A DNA stretch of 64,000 bases from Akkermansiaceae bacterium (GCA_018402445.1 JAGYIT010000007.1:124001-188000); one strand, 5' to 3'. Counted from the stretch's first letter, positions 27,344 to 36,722 are shown. Notes: generated from the sequence alone by a model not told the origin. Numbers and translations: made by a program.

Positions 27344-27973
27344 TCAACTGTCCGTGCCAAAGAGTTCGCGGCAGAGGAGGCAGGATTTTCCGTCGCAGCC
27401 GCGGGCGGTGCAATGCTCGCGCCCGTAGAAGATGATTTGGAGGTGAAGTTTGTTCCATGATTCGCGGGGGAAAAGCTTTTTCAGGTCGCGCTCGGTCTGG
27501 ACGACGTTTTTTCCCTGCGTGAGTTTCCAGCGTTTCGCGAGGCGGTGAATGTGAGTATCGACGGGAAAGGCAGGCACGCCGAAGGACTGAGCCATGACGA
27601 CAGAGGCCGTCTTGTGGCCGACGCCGGGCAAGGCCTCTAGAGCTTCGAAGTTCGCAGGCACCTCGCCGCCGTGTTTTTCGACAAGAATCCCGCTCAACAC
27701 CGAGATCGCAGCGGCCTTGGTGGGGGATAGGCCGCAGGGGCGGATGATGGCGCGAATGTCCTCGACGGGGACGAGCATCATTTTCTCGGGGGTATCGGCT
27801 AAGGCGAAGAGGGCGGGAGTGACGAGGTTGACCCGAACATCGGTGCATTGCGCGGATAGCAGCACGGCGACGAGCAGGGTGAAGGGATCGCGGTGGTCGA
27901 GCGGGATAGGGGTTTCCGGGTAAAGCTCCTCAAGGCGTCTGAGGAGATGGGCGGCGCGTTCTTTCTTGAGCAT
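27344..27973 (-). CDS. nth: endonuclease III
   Basis: A 209-residue base-excision-repair glycosylase/AP lyase. The helix-hairpin-helix LPGVGHKTA carries the catalytic Lys, and VDTHIHR carries the catalytic Asp. The C-terminal cysteines are spaced C-x4-C-x4-C-x2-C (HCTARGCDGKSCLLC) rather than the usual C-x6-C-x2-C-x5-C of the 4Fe-4S loop. The cluster may be held differently or be absent. It is a single gene between the deacetylase and a divergent papain-like gene. Confidence 0.93.
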   Translation of the reverse strand: MLKKERAAHLLRRLEELYPETPIPLDHRDPFTLLVAVLLSAQCTDVRVNLVTPALFALADTPEKMMLVPVEDIRAIIRPCGLSPTKAAAISVLSGILVEKHGGEVPANFEALEALPGVGHKTASVVMAQSFGVPAFPVDTHIHRLAKRWKLTQGKNVVQTERDLKKLFPRESWNKLHLQIIFYGREHCTARGCDGKSCLLCRELFGTDS

Positions 27974-28080
27974 GGATTCCCAAGCCTCAGCCTTCGATTT
28001 CCAAAACTCAAGACAGACCCTGGGACGCGGAGCGATTATCCGGGGTTGAATAAAAACGGCCGGGAAGCGATCCTTTCCGA

Positions 28081-28845
28081 GTGAAATACGCTCTCAAAGC
28101 GGCCATCGCCGCCATCCTGCTGCTTGCGCTCGGCGCGGGCGGCTGGTGGACGTGGAAATTCCACAGGGAGGGGATTTTCGAAATCATCATCGAGCACGAG
28201 GTGAAACCGGAGCCTGATGCCGAGCGTTATGAGACGCTGGTCGCGGAGCTGGAGCGCTGGCGCGGGGATCTCCGAAAAGCGCACGCCCGGGCACGGACGG
28301 CGGAGGAAAAAGCGGCGGTGGAGAAGGACGCAAGGGTGATCCTGGAACTGGTGATGCCGGAAATGATGCGCTGCTGGCTGGGGACGCCATACGACTTCAA
28401 CGGCACCGCCGAGAAACCGGGCGGCGGCAAGGTGGCCTGCGGATATTTCGTATCGACTGTAATCCGCGACGCGGGCTTCCGCGTGAACCGCTACAAGCTC
28501 GCCCAGCAACCGTCGGGAAACATCCTGCGGACTTTCCTGAAAAGCGAGAGCTGTCTGCTGAAGGTGGGGCAAGATTTCGAGTCCTACGCGGAATGGATGG
28601 AGGGCTTGGAACCCGGCGTGTACCTCATCGGCCTTGACTCGCATGTCGGCTTCATCGTGAACGGCGCGGAGGGCATGCGTTTCTACCATTCGTCGCGTTG
28701 GCAGGACCGCGGGGTGGTGGATGAGCCGGGCAATAAGGCAGGTGCGCTGCGTTACTCAAACTGGCGCATGATCGGAGGCTTCACCGCCGAGCCGGACGTG
28801 ATCCGGACGTGGCTAGGCGGGGAGACGGTGAAGGTGCGGAGCTGA
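28081..28845 (+). CDS. membrane-anchored NlpC/P60- or papain-like hypothetical protein
   Basis: A 254-residue protein from a GTG start. An N-terminal membrane helix (ALKAAIAAILLLALGAGGWW) is followed by a coiled-coil-prone stretch (about 45-85). The soluble domain holds a possible Cys-His pair: Cys in GKVACGYFVSTVIRDAGF and His in LDSHVGFIV. The order and spacing suggest a C40/papain-like peptidase or amidase facing the periplasm. I do not recognise a named family. Confidence 0.55.
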   Translation: MKYALKAAIAAILLLALGAGGWWTWKFHREGIFEIIIEHEVKPEPDAERYETLVAELERWRGDLRKAHARARTAEEKAAVEKDARVILELVMPEMMRCWLGTPYDFNGTAEKPGGGKVACGYFVSTVIRDAGFRVNRYKLAQQPSGNILRTFLKSESCLLKVGQDFESYAEWMEGLEPGVYLIGLDSHVGFIVNGAEGMRFYHSSRWQDRGVVDEPGNKAGALRYSNWRMIGGFTAEPDVIRTWLGGETVKVRS

Positions 28846-28862
28846 GCGTTTCCCAATCCGCC

Positions 28863-29070
28863 CTAACGGAAAACCAGGCCGTCGATGGTCTTGAGTAGCT
28901 CAAGGATGCGTTTGTGCGCCTCGTCGATTTCTTTCAGCACGAGAGTCCGCTGCGGGGCGCGGTAGTGGAAACGGTAGGCGATGGATTTCCGGTCGGCGTC
29001 GATCTTTACGCCGGTGGGGCCGGTGAAGAGGTCGAAGCATTCGTAGGCGACGAGGAGGGGGGTCCTAGGC
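28863..29070 (-). pseudogene. detached second copy of the pheT 3' end
   Basis: The minus strand encodes LLVAYECFDLFTGPTGVKID, ADRKSIAYRFHYRAPQRTL and an end TIDGLVFR followed by TAG. This is the last part of the anticodon-binding (FDX-ACB) domain of PheT. It is only about 65-70 percent identical to the C-terminus joined to the pheT gene at 30275-32654. The similarity starts sharply near 29070. It looks like the old gene end displaced when foreign DNA carrying its own pheT end entered. Confidence 0.8.
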
Positions 29071-29127
29071 TTTCGTTTGGATGGAACAAGAAAGCCGGAA
29101 ATTTTCAGCCGGTTCTCCGGGCGAAAT

Positions 29128-30185
29128 CTAGTAAATCGCCAAATACCTTTCGATCTCCTCATCCGGGGAACACAGGATCACATCGAAAGGCTGGATGCCT
29201 TGGGAGTCGATGAAGCAGTTGCGGCCCACGGCGTCGATGGCCAACAGGCCGTAAGCATAGTGGAAAAACACAATATGCCCGGAGGGATCTGTAATGCGCG
29301 TCCAGCCCGCCGCTTCAACCTAAATACCGCAGTTGGGTATCAATTTTTCACCGCAGAGTCGCAGAGGTCGCAAAGGAACGCAGAGCCTTGCATGTGGGAA
29401 GATAGAAAATTTGGAAAAACGATGGAACTGCATGGTTCACCCAATGGGTGAAATGGGGGAATTGCCGTGAAAAATGCCCTGCACTATCCCGAAACACAAA
29501 CTCTTCTCAGCGTTCCCTCTGCGACCTCTGCGCCTTTGCGGTGAAAATCTTCGTTTGAACTGCGGATTTTAGGTTCAAAATAGCGGACGATGTCCCTGTC
29601 GCTTGCTGGATCACCGGAATACTGAGGCTGGGTGATTGCGAGCGACACTGCTCCGCATTTCCATTGAATGACGGAAAGCAGTCGAACGTCGTCCCCGAAG
29701 ACATCGTTGCAGGCGATCCAGCGGTTCAAGTATTCGAGGGGACTCGCAGGACGAAATTCGATAGCTTCCCTGAAAGTTAAGGGTTTGCTGGGATCGGCGT
29801 GCGCGCACGGGATTCGATTGACAAACGGAATCAATCCAAAACCCGGAGGTCTGGTGAATTTGAACACAAGGGAAGCTCCCTCAAAATATTCGACAATGTG
29901 CTCGGAACTGATTTTTGCCGATGCTTCTGAACCTCGTCTGCTGATGTTCTCCCAACTATCTTCCAGATCAATTAGGCATCCGGCATCAGAAGCGACAGCA
30001 AGTAGGTGTCGGGTTTCCGCCGAGATTCTTTCTCCGGATCCAAGCCCAGCGAGATCGCCGTCCTGCGCGCAAAGGTCTGATAATCGCTTTTGCAAGGTCG
30101 CAAGACGATTCGCGTGGGCAATTTCGACGGCTCCGCCGCTGATCGCCTCACGCTCATTTGCTTTTTTTCCGTTTTCACTTCGCAC
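29128..30185 (-). pseudogene. unknown protein gene interrupted by a MITE-like element
   Basis: The 5' part (30185 to 29574, GTG start uncertain) encodes a soluble protein ending FGDDVRLLSVIQWKCG, then ITQPQYSGDPAS and DRDIVRYFE. The 3' part (29313 to 29128) continues AAGWTRITDPSGHIVFFHYA, then AIDAVGRNCFIDSQGIQPFD and VILCSPDEEIERYLAIY with a TAG. Removing the 255-bp element and one copy of its 5-bp duplication joins the parts in frame (265 residues). The ending resembles an uncharacterised family that I associate with Verrucomicrobiota; the function is unknown. GC is lower than in the neighbours, which suggests transfer. It lies inside the duplicated pheT end. Confidence 0.75.
29319..29573. 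mobile_element. 255-bp MITE-like hairpin element with 5-bp target duplication
   Basis: The plus-strand ends are CCTAAATACCGCAGTT and its inverted partner AACTGCGGATTTTAGG. The inverted arms continue through ACCGCAGAGTCGCAGAGG for about 65 bp. TTCAA stands on both sides (29314-29318 and 29574-29578) as a perfect target duplication. The centre has no gene. It splits an otherwise open reading frame. The tips resemble those of the element at 48223-48435. Confidence 0.85.
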
Positions 30186-30274
30186 AAAAGTTACGGTATC
30201 TGCAATTATCCTGCAACCAGCAACTTTCGCAATAGTGGAAACTTTTGCGGCACACGCTACTTTCCAGACAGGAT

Positions 30275-32654
30275 TTACCGGAAGCCCAAGCCATCCAGTT
30301 TCTTGAGAACTTCGCAAACGACCTGATGAGCTGCATCGACTTCCGGAGCCTTTAGAGTCCTGTCCGCCGCCCGGTAAAGGAAGCGGTAGGCGATGGATTT
30401 CCGATCCGCCGGGATCTTTCGCGCCGGTAGGATCGGTGAAGAGGTCGAAGCATTCGTAGGCGACAAGTAGGGAGTCCTTGGCTTTGGCGAGAGCGGCTTC
30501 GATGGCGGCGTTGGGGGTGTCGATGGGGAGTTCCATCGCGGCGTCGCGGGAGGAGCCGGGGAACTGCGGAAGATCGGCGGCGTGGCTCGGGCCGGTAGTG
30601 AGTTTGCGCAGTTTCGCGAGATCGAGCTCGGCGACGAAGGCCGGGCAGCCGAGATCGAGTTCCCTTTCCCGCGAGGGCGCGAGGCGGGCGAAGACACCGA
30701 TGGTCTGCTCACCGGCCTTGATCTCGGCGGCGAGGACGAAAGGTTCGCGGTCTTTCGGTTTTAGGGTGATTTCCTGGTTGGGTAGGAGTGCGGAAAGGAC
30801 GGCTTTCGCGTCGTAGAGATCGGCCGAGCGGTCTTTCGCCGCCCAGGAGGAGGGGTTTGTGTTTCCGGAAATGAGGATCGCGAGGCTTTCGCTTTCCTGG
30901 TCGCGGGCCTTGCCGCCGCCGGCGTTGCGGAAGACGCGGCCCATCTCGAAGAGCCGGATCGACTTCGCCTGCTGGCGGGCGTTGCGCTCGGCGCTGGCGA
31001 CGAGGCCGGGGACGATGGACGGGCGCATGATCGCGTGATCTTCGCTGAGCGGGGATTTCACGCGGATGAGATCGCCGTCCTGCATGGGGCGGAGCGGCAG
31101 GATGTCGGCGAGTTGGGACTCGGCGATGAGCTTGATCGTCTGGCACTCGTGGAGACCGAGCGCGGCGAGGCGCTGGCGCAGGATCATGTCGGCGTCGTAG
31201 GCGGCGTCCGTTTCGCTGGTCGGGACGAAGGTGGCGCGGAGGCGGGAGGGGACGTTGGCAAGGCCGTGGACACGGGTGATTTCCTCCGCGAGATCGATGT
31301 GGCGGGTGAGATCCTGACGGAACGAGGGGATGCTCCACTTGCCTTCGGGAAGCTTCGCGAGGCCGAGGCGGGTGAGGATTTCCTCGGCGGCTTCGGTGGA
31401 GATGGAATCGCCGAGAAGGTGGTGGAGACGGTTGAGATCGAGGGAGACGGGGGAGGGGGGGAGGGGGAGAGTGCCGGCGGTTTGAGTGATGCAGCCGTTC
31501 GCAGAACGGCTCTCCAGGAGGCTTATGGCGAGCGCGGCGGCGGGGAGGACAGATTGGGGATCGGCTCCCCGCTCGTAGCGGTAGGAGGAGTCCGAGGAAA
31601 GGGCGGTGCGGCGCGAGCTGCGGCGGATGCCGGAAGGGGCGAAGTACGCCGCTTCCAGTAGGATCGTGGTGGTGCTTTCGGTGACGCCGCTTTCCAGCCC
31701 GCCCATGATGCCCGCGAGGGCGAGGGCTACGCCGGAAGCGTCGGAAATGAGGAGGTCTTCGGGCGTGAGGGTGTGGACGGATTCGTCGAGGGCGGTGAAT
31801 TGCTCGCCGTCATTCGCGTGGCGGATCACGAGCGGGAGTGAGACTTTTGCGGCATCGAAGGCGTGCAAAGGCTGGCCGGTTTCGTGGAGGACGAAGTTGG
31901 TGATATCGACGAGGTTGTTGATCGGGCGAAGGCCGATGGAAGTGAGGCGTTCCTTGAGCCAGTCCGGGCTTTCGCCGACCTTCACGCCATCGATGCGAGT
32001 GGCGGAGTAGAAAGGGCATGTCTCGGCGGCTTCGAGTTGGATGAAATCGGGGGAGGCGGCGGAGGTGCTTGGTTCCGGCAGTGCTTCCGAAATGAGCGGG
32101 GTTTTGAGTAGGGTGGCCAGCTCGCGAGCCATGCCGCGGTGGGAAAGCAGGTCGGGACGGTTCGGCGTGACTTCGAGTTCTAACAGGGTGTCGCAATCGA
32201 AGAGTGATTTCACCGGAACCCCGATCGGCGAATCGGCGGGCAGGATGAGCAGGCCGTCCTCGCCCTTCGGGAGACCGATTTCTTCGGCGGCGGCGAGCAT
32301 GCCTTTCGATTCGACTCCGCGCATTTTGGTCTCACCGATCGTGAAGCCTGCCGGAAGCTCCGCGCCGGGCAGGCAGCACGGCACCTTATCGCCGACCTTG
32401 TAATTTTTCGCCCCGCAAACGATCTGGCGGAGCTGTCCTTCACCGGCATCGACCTTGGTGACCTTCAGTTTGTCCGCATCCGGGTGCTGGACGGCTTCCA
32501 TGATCTGCGCGACGACGATTTTTTCCGAAGCGATGCCTTGCGTGACGATGCCCTCTACCTCGACTCCGGCGAAGGTGAAGAGATCCGAAATCTCAGCGAT
32601 GGATTTTCCGGAGAGGTCAAGATGGGTGGAGAGCCAGTTTAGGGAGGTGTTCAT
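30275..32654 (-). CDS. pheT: phenylalanyl-tRNA synthetase beta subunit, one-base frameshift near the C-terminus
   Basis: Beta chain of the (alpha-beta)2 enzyme that charges tRNA-Phe. The N-terminal EMAP/OB-type tRNA-binding domain is seen (EKIVVAQIMEAVQHPDADKL), then B3/B4 editing and B5 regions (PNRPDLLSHRGMARELATLL, RRSSRRTALSSDSSYRYERG), and the C-terminal FDX-ACB domain. After FTDPTGAK the frame slips. Removing one base from the TTT at 30417-30419 restores IPADRKSIAYRFLYRA and the end KKLDGLGFR with TAA at 30275 (792 residues). Because the gene is essential, I take this as a sequence error. Without it the frame would run on into the next gene. Confidence 0.93.
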
Positions 32655-33152
32655 AACCTTCGGTTGGGATAGTTGATTGGGGATTGATGATTGTGGATCG
32701 AAGAAAATCCGCTACGCGCGGTCTTCATTGTGGTGTAGCTGCACTCCTTTGGTGAACTGATAAATGGATTGGGAGAGATGGATGAGTCGTTCGTTGAGTG
32801 AGGCGAAAATCTCGATATCGGTAAGTGAACCGGTTTCGTGGAGGGTTTCCAAATGATCGACGGTTTCGAGTGCGGATGCATATGAAAAATCCAAGAACCG
32901 GATATATTCGGCTTTGTGTCTGCGGCGACCGAAACCTTCGACAATATTTGATTTCACCGATTTCATGCTGCGTCGGATCTGCGAGCCTTCCTCATACATC
33001 TCAAACTTCGGCAGATTGCGGAGCGTCATTCCATGGATCGCGATGGTCAGATCCCGGGCGTCCTGCCAGATCCTGAGTTTTTTGTAACCAAACGGTTCCG
33101 ATTTCATCGTCTTTTATCTTCGATCCACAATCATCAATCCACGATCACGAAG
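32655..33152. mobile_element. IVS-like element: four-helix-bundle gene between inverted repeats, inside pheST
   Basis: The element fills the whole gap between the pheS stop (33153) and the pheT start (32654). Arms at 32675-32707 and 33112-33146 are inverted copies; CTTCGATCCACAATCATCAA is perfect in both and the match continues on each side. The stem would form in the pheST transcript with the four-helix gene in the loop. The arm text differs completely from that of the element at 535-992, although the design is equal. Confidence 0.75.
32712..33107 (-). CDS. four-helix-bundle protein (S23/IVP family)
   Basis: A 131-residue intact member of the TIGR02436-like family. The hallmarks KKLRIWQDARDLTIAIHGMT, SQIRRSMKSVKSNIVEGFGR and YIRFLDFSYASALETVDHLE are in the expected order of four helices. 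Family members are encoded in 23S rRNA intervening sequences and next to diversity-generating elements; their function is unknown, perhaps RNA binding. Here the gene is flanked by a strong inverted repeat and transcribed in the direction of pheS-pheT. Confidence 0.9.
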   Translation of the reverse strand: MKSEPFGYKKLRIWQDARDLTIAIHGMTLRNLPKFEMYEEGSQIRRSMKSVKSNIVEGFGRRRHKAEYIRFLDFSYASALETVDHLETLHETGSLTDIEIFASLNERLIHLSQSIYQFTKGVQLHHNEDRA

Positions 33153-34169
33153 TCAGGCAAACTGCCTGAGAAACCGGACATCGTTTTCAATCAGCAGCCG
33201 GATGTCCTTGATGCCCCAGCGGATCATGGCGAGGCGGTCGAGGCCCATGCCGAAGGCGAAGCCGGTGACTTTCTCGGGATCGAGGGCGTTGTCCTTGCGG
33301 GTGGCGTTGATGGATTCGAAGACGGCGGGATCGACCATGCCGCAGCCCGCGACCTCGATCCAGCGGGGGGCTTGGCCTTTGATCTGGAGTTTTACATCGA
33401 TCTCGAAGGACGGCTCGGTGAAAGGGAAGAAGTGCGGGCGGAAGCGGACTTCGGTGGAGGTGCCGAACATTTCGCGGAGGAAATATTCGAGCGTGCCCTT
33501 GAGGTCGGGGAGGGTGACGTCGCTATCGACGAAGAGGCCTTCGAGCTGGTTGAAGACGGAGAGGTGGGTGGCGTCGATTTCATCGCGGCGGTAGGCGGAG
33601 CCGGGAGCGATGATCCGGATGGGCGGCGCGGAGGATTCCATCGTGCGGATCTGGACGCTGGAGGTGTGGGTGCGGAGGAGCTTGCCGGAATCGAAATAGA
33701 ACGTGTCCTTCTCGTTTCGCGCGGGGTGGTCGGCGGGGGTGTTGAGGGCGTCGAAGCAATGGTATTCGTCCTCGATCTCCGGGCCGTCTGCTAGTGCGAA
33801 ACCCATGCGGCGGAGGATGCGGATCGCCTCGTCGCGGATCAGGGTGAGCGGGTGGAGGGAGCCGGTGGGCAGGGCGCGGGCGGGGAGGGTGAGGTCGATC
33901 CCGGAGAGCGCGGCGTTGTCGGCGATTTCCTGGAGGGCTTGCTGTTTCCCCTCAAGGGCTTCGGTGATCGCGGCGCGGGCGGAGTTGAGGGATTGGCCGA
34001 AGGCGGCTTTCTCCTCGTTGGGGATGTCCTTGATAAGCGCCCCGGCGAGGGAGAGGGTGCCTTTTTTTCCGAGAACGGCAACGCGTGCGTCGTCGAGGGA
34101 GCGCACGTCGCTGGCGGCGGCGATGAGTTCGAGGGCGGCGGTCTGGATGCTGGCGATTTGCTCGTTCAT
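33153..34169 (-). CDS. pheS: phenylalanyl-tRNA synthetase alpha subunit
   Basis: A 338-residue catalytic chain of the class II enzyme. The N-terminal coiled coil (about 1-85) is followed by the catalytic core with HPLTLIRDEAIRILRRMGF, EDEYHCFDALNTPADHPAR (motif 1 region), YRRDEIDATHLSVFNQLEG (motif 2) and GFAFGMGLDRLAMIRWGI (motif 3). The ATG at 34169 (MNEQIASIQ) gives the standard length. The longer open frame upstream has no conserved content. pheT follows after the four-helix element. Confidence 0.96.
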   Translation of the reverse strand: MNEQIASIQTAALELIAAASDVRSLDDARVAVLGKKGTLSLAGALIKDIPNEEKAAFGQSLNSARAAITEALEGKQQALQEIADNAALSGIDLTLPARALPTGSLHPLTLIRDEAIRILRRMGFALADGPEIEDEYHCFDALNTPADHPARNEKDTFYFDSGKLLRTHTSSVQIRTMESSAPPIRIIAPGSAYRRDEIDATHLSVFNQLEGLFVDSDVTLPDLKGTLEYFLREMFGTSTEVRFRPHFFPFTEPSFEIDVKLQIKGQAPRWIEVAGCGMVDPAVFESINATRKDNALDPEKVTGFAFGMGLDRLAMIRWGIKDIRLLIENDVRFLRQFA

Positions 34170-34308
34170 GGGCGGGGGAAGGGGATAGCGGAGCGGGCGG
34201 CGGGGGGCAAGAGTTTGGTTTTGACGCTGAATTGACAGGGTTAGTCGGGCTGCCCAGGGTCGCACGCGTGATCCCGGTATCGAGAATGCTGTAAAAACAG
34301 ACACTTTT

Positions 34309-36114
34309 ATGAATGACGTTTCCTCCACTCCGTCCCCCGCCGCTCCGACCGCCCAACTCACGCTGCGGGCTGTTCTCACAGGGATGGCCTTCGGCAGCGT
34401 TCTTTCGCTGTGCAATCTTTATGTCGGCCTGAAGATCGGGTGGGGGATCGGGATGTCGCTGACCGCCGCATTGCTGGCTTATGGGTTTTGGCAGATCCTT
34501 CAGCAGACGGGAGTTTCCCGCGGGCTCTCGATCCTTGAAACGAACATCAGCCAGACAGCCGCCTCTGCCGCCGCCTCCATCGCCGCCGCAGGGCTTATCG
34601 CTCCGATCCCCGCGTTGACCATTCTCACCGGCCAGACGATGTCATGGGGCACGCTGGTCATCTGGACGTTCTCTGTCTGTATGGTGGGTATTGTCGTTTC
34701 GATCGGGTTGCGCAAGCAGTTGATCGATGTGGAAGATCTGCCTTTTCCCAGCGGATTCGCCACCGCCAAGACGATGCAGGAACTCTACAACCACGGCCGC
34801 GATGCCATGGTGCGGCTGCAATTGCTCGGCGGCATGGCCTTGCTGGCGGCGGGGATCAAATTCGCCGATGAGTTCTGGAAATTTCGCGACAAGCTGGAGA
34901 TTCCCGGTTGGTTTGCCGCGAGGCCGGGCGGTGGGTTGGAGAAAGCCGGGCTGGCGGGATTTACGCCCGCCAATTTCGGAGTCTCCCTCGAACCCACGCT
35001 GATGATGTATGGTGTGGGAGCCATCGTCGGGCCGCGCGTGGGGCTTTCGGTGCTGCTCGGTGTGATCGTTTCCTGGGGCATCCTCGCGCCGAACATTTTC
35101 GAGGCGGGCTGGGTGGAACCCGGTGCCGCAGACGCCTCTTGGTTCAACAGTGGCCTCCAGTGGTTGCTGTGGCCGGGAGTCGCGATCATGGTTGCCTCAT
35201 CGCTCACCTCTTTCGCGTTTTCCTGGAGATCCATCCTGAATTCGTTCCGCCCCTCCCGGGTCGCGGACGGCTCGGTAGCCGCCGGGTCGGAGGTGATTTC
35301 GAAAAAGTGGTTCATCGCGGCGCTTGTTTTCGTGACGGCGGTTTCGGTCATTTTGCAGACCGTGCTGTTCGAGATTACGCCGTGGGTTGCCACGCTAGGG
35401 GTGCTGCTCACGTTCATGCTCGCGCTGGTCGCGGCGCGGGTTTCGGGAGAGGTGAACGTCACCCCCGTTACCGCGATGGGCAAGGTCACGCAGCTCACCT
35501 TCGCCATGATCTCTCCCGCGAACCCGGCTGCAAACCTCATGGCCGCCAACGTCACTGGCGGCTCCGCCGCGCTTTGTGCCGACATGATGCATGACCTGAA
35601 AGCCGGGAAAATGCTCGGAGCTGACCCGCGCCCCCAATACATCGCGCAGGTCTGCGGTGTGCTGGCGGGGGCTTTGGTTGGTTGCGCCGGATACTTGATC
35701 CTGATCCCCGATCCCGCTACTCAGTTATTCACCGAGCAATGGCCGGCTCCCAGCGTCACCGCATGGATGTCCGTGGCGCAGTTGTTTATGAGCGGCCTCG
35801 ATGCCTTGCCGCCCGGCGCGGTCGAAGCGATGACTATCGGCGCCTGCATCGGCATCGTGCTCGCGGTTTTGGATAAGTTGTTGCCCGCAAATTCCCGTAA
35901 ATGGGTGCCCAGCGGTCCTAGCCTCGGCCTCGCTTTCCTGATTTCTCCGGGTATCTCGTTCGCACTTTTCCTCGGATCGATGGCCGCCCTCGGCACCGCG
36001 AAGTTCATCCCGAACTGGAGCACCCGTTTCCTAATCATCGCCGCGTCCGGCATCATCGCCGGGGAAAGCCTCTCCGGCATGCTGCTCGCCATGTTCGCGA
36101 TCTTCAAAGGGTAA
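34309..36114 (+). CDS. OPT family transporter
   Basis: A 601-residue polytopic membrane protein with about 14-16 helices. The segment LSILETNISQTAASAAASIA (with the Asn-Ile-Ser-Gln-Thr-Ala core) and DLPFPSGFATAKTMQELY are marks of the oligopeptide/metal-chelate OPT family. It probably imports peptides or metal-siderophore-like complexes by proton symport. The substrate is not deducible. A small membrane protein follows after 27 bp. Confidence 0.88.
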   Translation: MNDVSSTPSPAAPTAQLTLRAVLTGMAFGSVLSLCNLYVGLKIGWGIGMSLTAALLAYGFWQILQQTGVSRGLSILETNISQTAASAAASIAAAGLIAPIPALTILTGQTMSWGTLVIWTFSVCMVGIVVSIGLRKQLIDVEDLPFPSGFATAKTMQELYNHGRDAMVRLQLLGGMALLAAGIKFADEFWKFRDKLEIPGWFAARPGGGLEKAGLAGFTPANFGVSLEPTLMMYGVGAIVGPRVGLSVLLGVIVSWGILAPNIFEAGWVEPGAADASWFNSGLQWLLWPGVAIMVASSLTSFAFSWRSILNSFRPSRVADGSVAAGSEVISKKWFIAALVFVTAVSVILQTVLFEITPWVATLGVLLTFMLALVAARVSGEVNVTPVTAMGKVTQLTFAMISPANPAANLMAANVTGGSAALCADMMHDLKAGKMLGADPRPQYIAQVCGVLAGALVGCAGYLILIPDPATQLFTEQWPAPSVTAWMSVAQLFMSGLDALPPGAVEAMTIGACIGIVLAVLDKLLPANSRKWVPSGPSLGLAFLISPGISFALFLGSMAALGTAKFIPNWSTRFLIIAASGIIAGESLSGMLLAMFAIFKG

Positions 36115-36141
36115 AATGTGGGCTAGAGAGACGCCGCGACG

Positions 36142-36722
36142 ATGAACAACGAAGTGATCAATGCATTCAGTATAAGCTTTCCTAGCAAGCTGCGGTTCTG
36201 GGCGTTGCATTGCACGATCAACGCGCTGCCGAGCTACCTGATCGCGGTGGTGTGGCTCGGGCTGTGGCCAGTGGCGCACGCGCATTGGGCGATGTTGGCG
36301 GCGGTGATCACATTCGTCATCGGATACGCGGTTCTCACTTCCTGCGTGCCGGTCTTGCGCGAAGGGAGAAACCTTTTACAAGAGCCCTGAAGGTGGGGCT
36401 TGTGATCAGGGCGGTCATTTCCGTGCTAACCATCATATCGGTTCCGGCCGGGGCTCCGCTGTTTTTCTCGCCCGATGTATGGTGTGGTTTGGGTGCGAGC
36501 TGGTTTGTCTCGCAGGTTCTGGGAACGAATCCCTTGCCTCAGCGGATCGAGGGATCGTCCGGCGGCTCAGAGGTGGGTTTCCTCGAAATCTACGCCACCA
36601 CCTTGGTCGAGGGGCTGCTGCTTTCCTTTCTGCTCTTCATCCTCTCTTTTATCGCGATCATCATTTTGCAGATGCGCAACCGGCGGAATCCGTTGCTCTG
36701 GCGCGGCCCGTCCAATCCGTGA
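36142..36722 (+). CDS. small four-helix membrane protein, one-base frameshift
   Basis: The first frame (MNNEVINAFSISFPSKLRFW, then two helices and VPVLREGRNLLQEP) ends at 36390. The second frame carries RALKVGLVIRAVISVLTIIS and a long helix TTLVEGLLLSFLLFILSFIA to 36722. Adding one T to the T4 run at about 36374-36377 would join them (NLFTRALKVGL) into 193 residues with four membrane helices. I recognise no family. It lies between the OPT transporter and pdxJ on the same strand. Confidence 0.6.

Noticed and set aside
29319..29573. CRISPR-like repeats in the hairpin elements
   Set aside because: Arms are inverted and imperfect, with no regular spacers and no cas genes.
29484..30274. PheT fused to a long C-terminal domain
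   Set aside because: The fusion arises only from the one-base slip at 30417; correcting it gives a normal PheT end, and the rest belongs to the separate interrupted gene.
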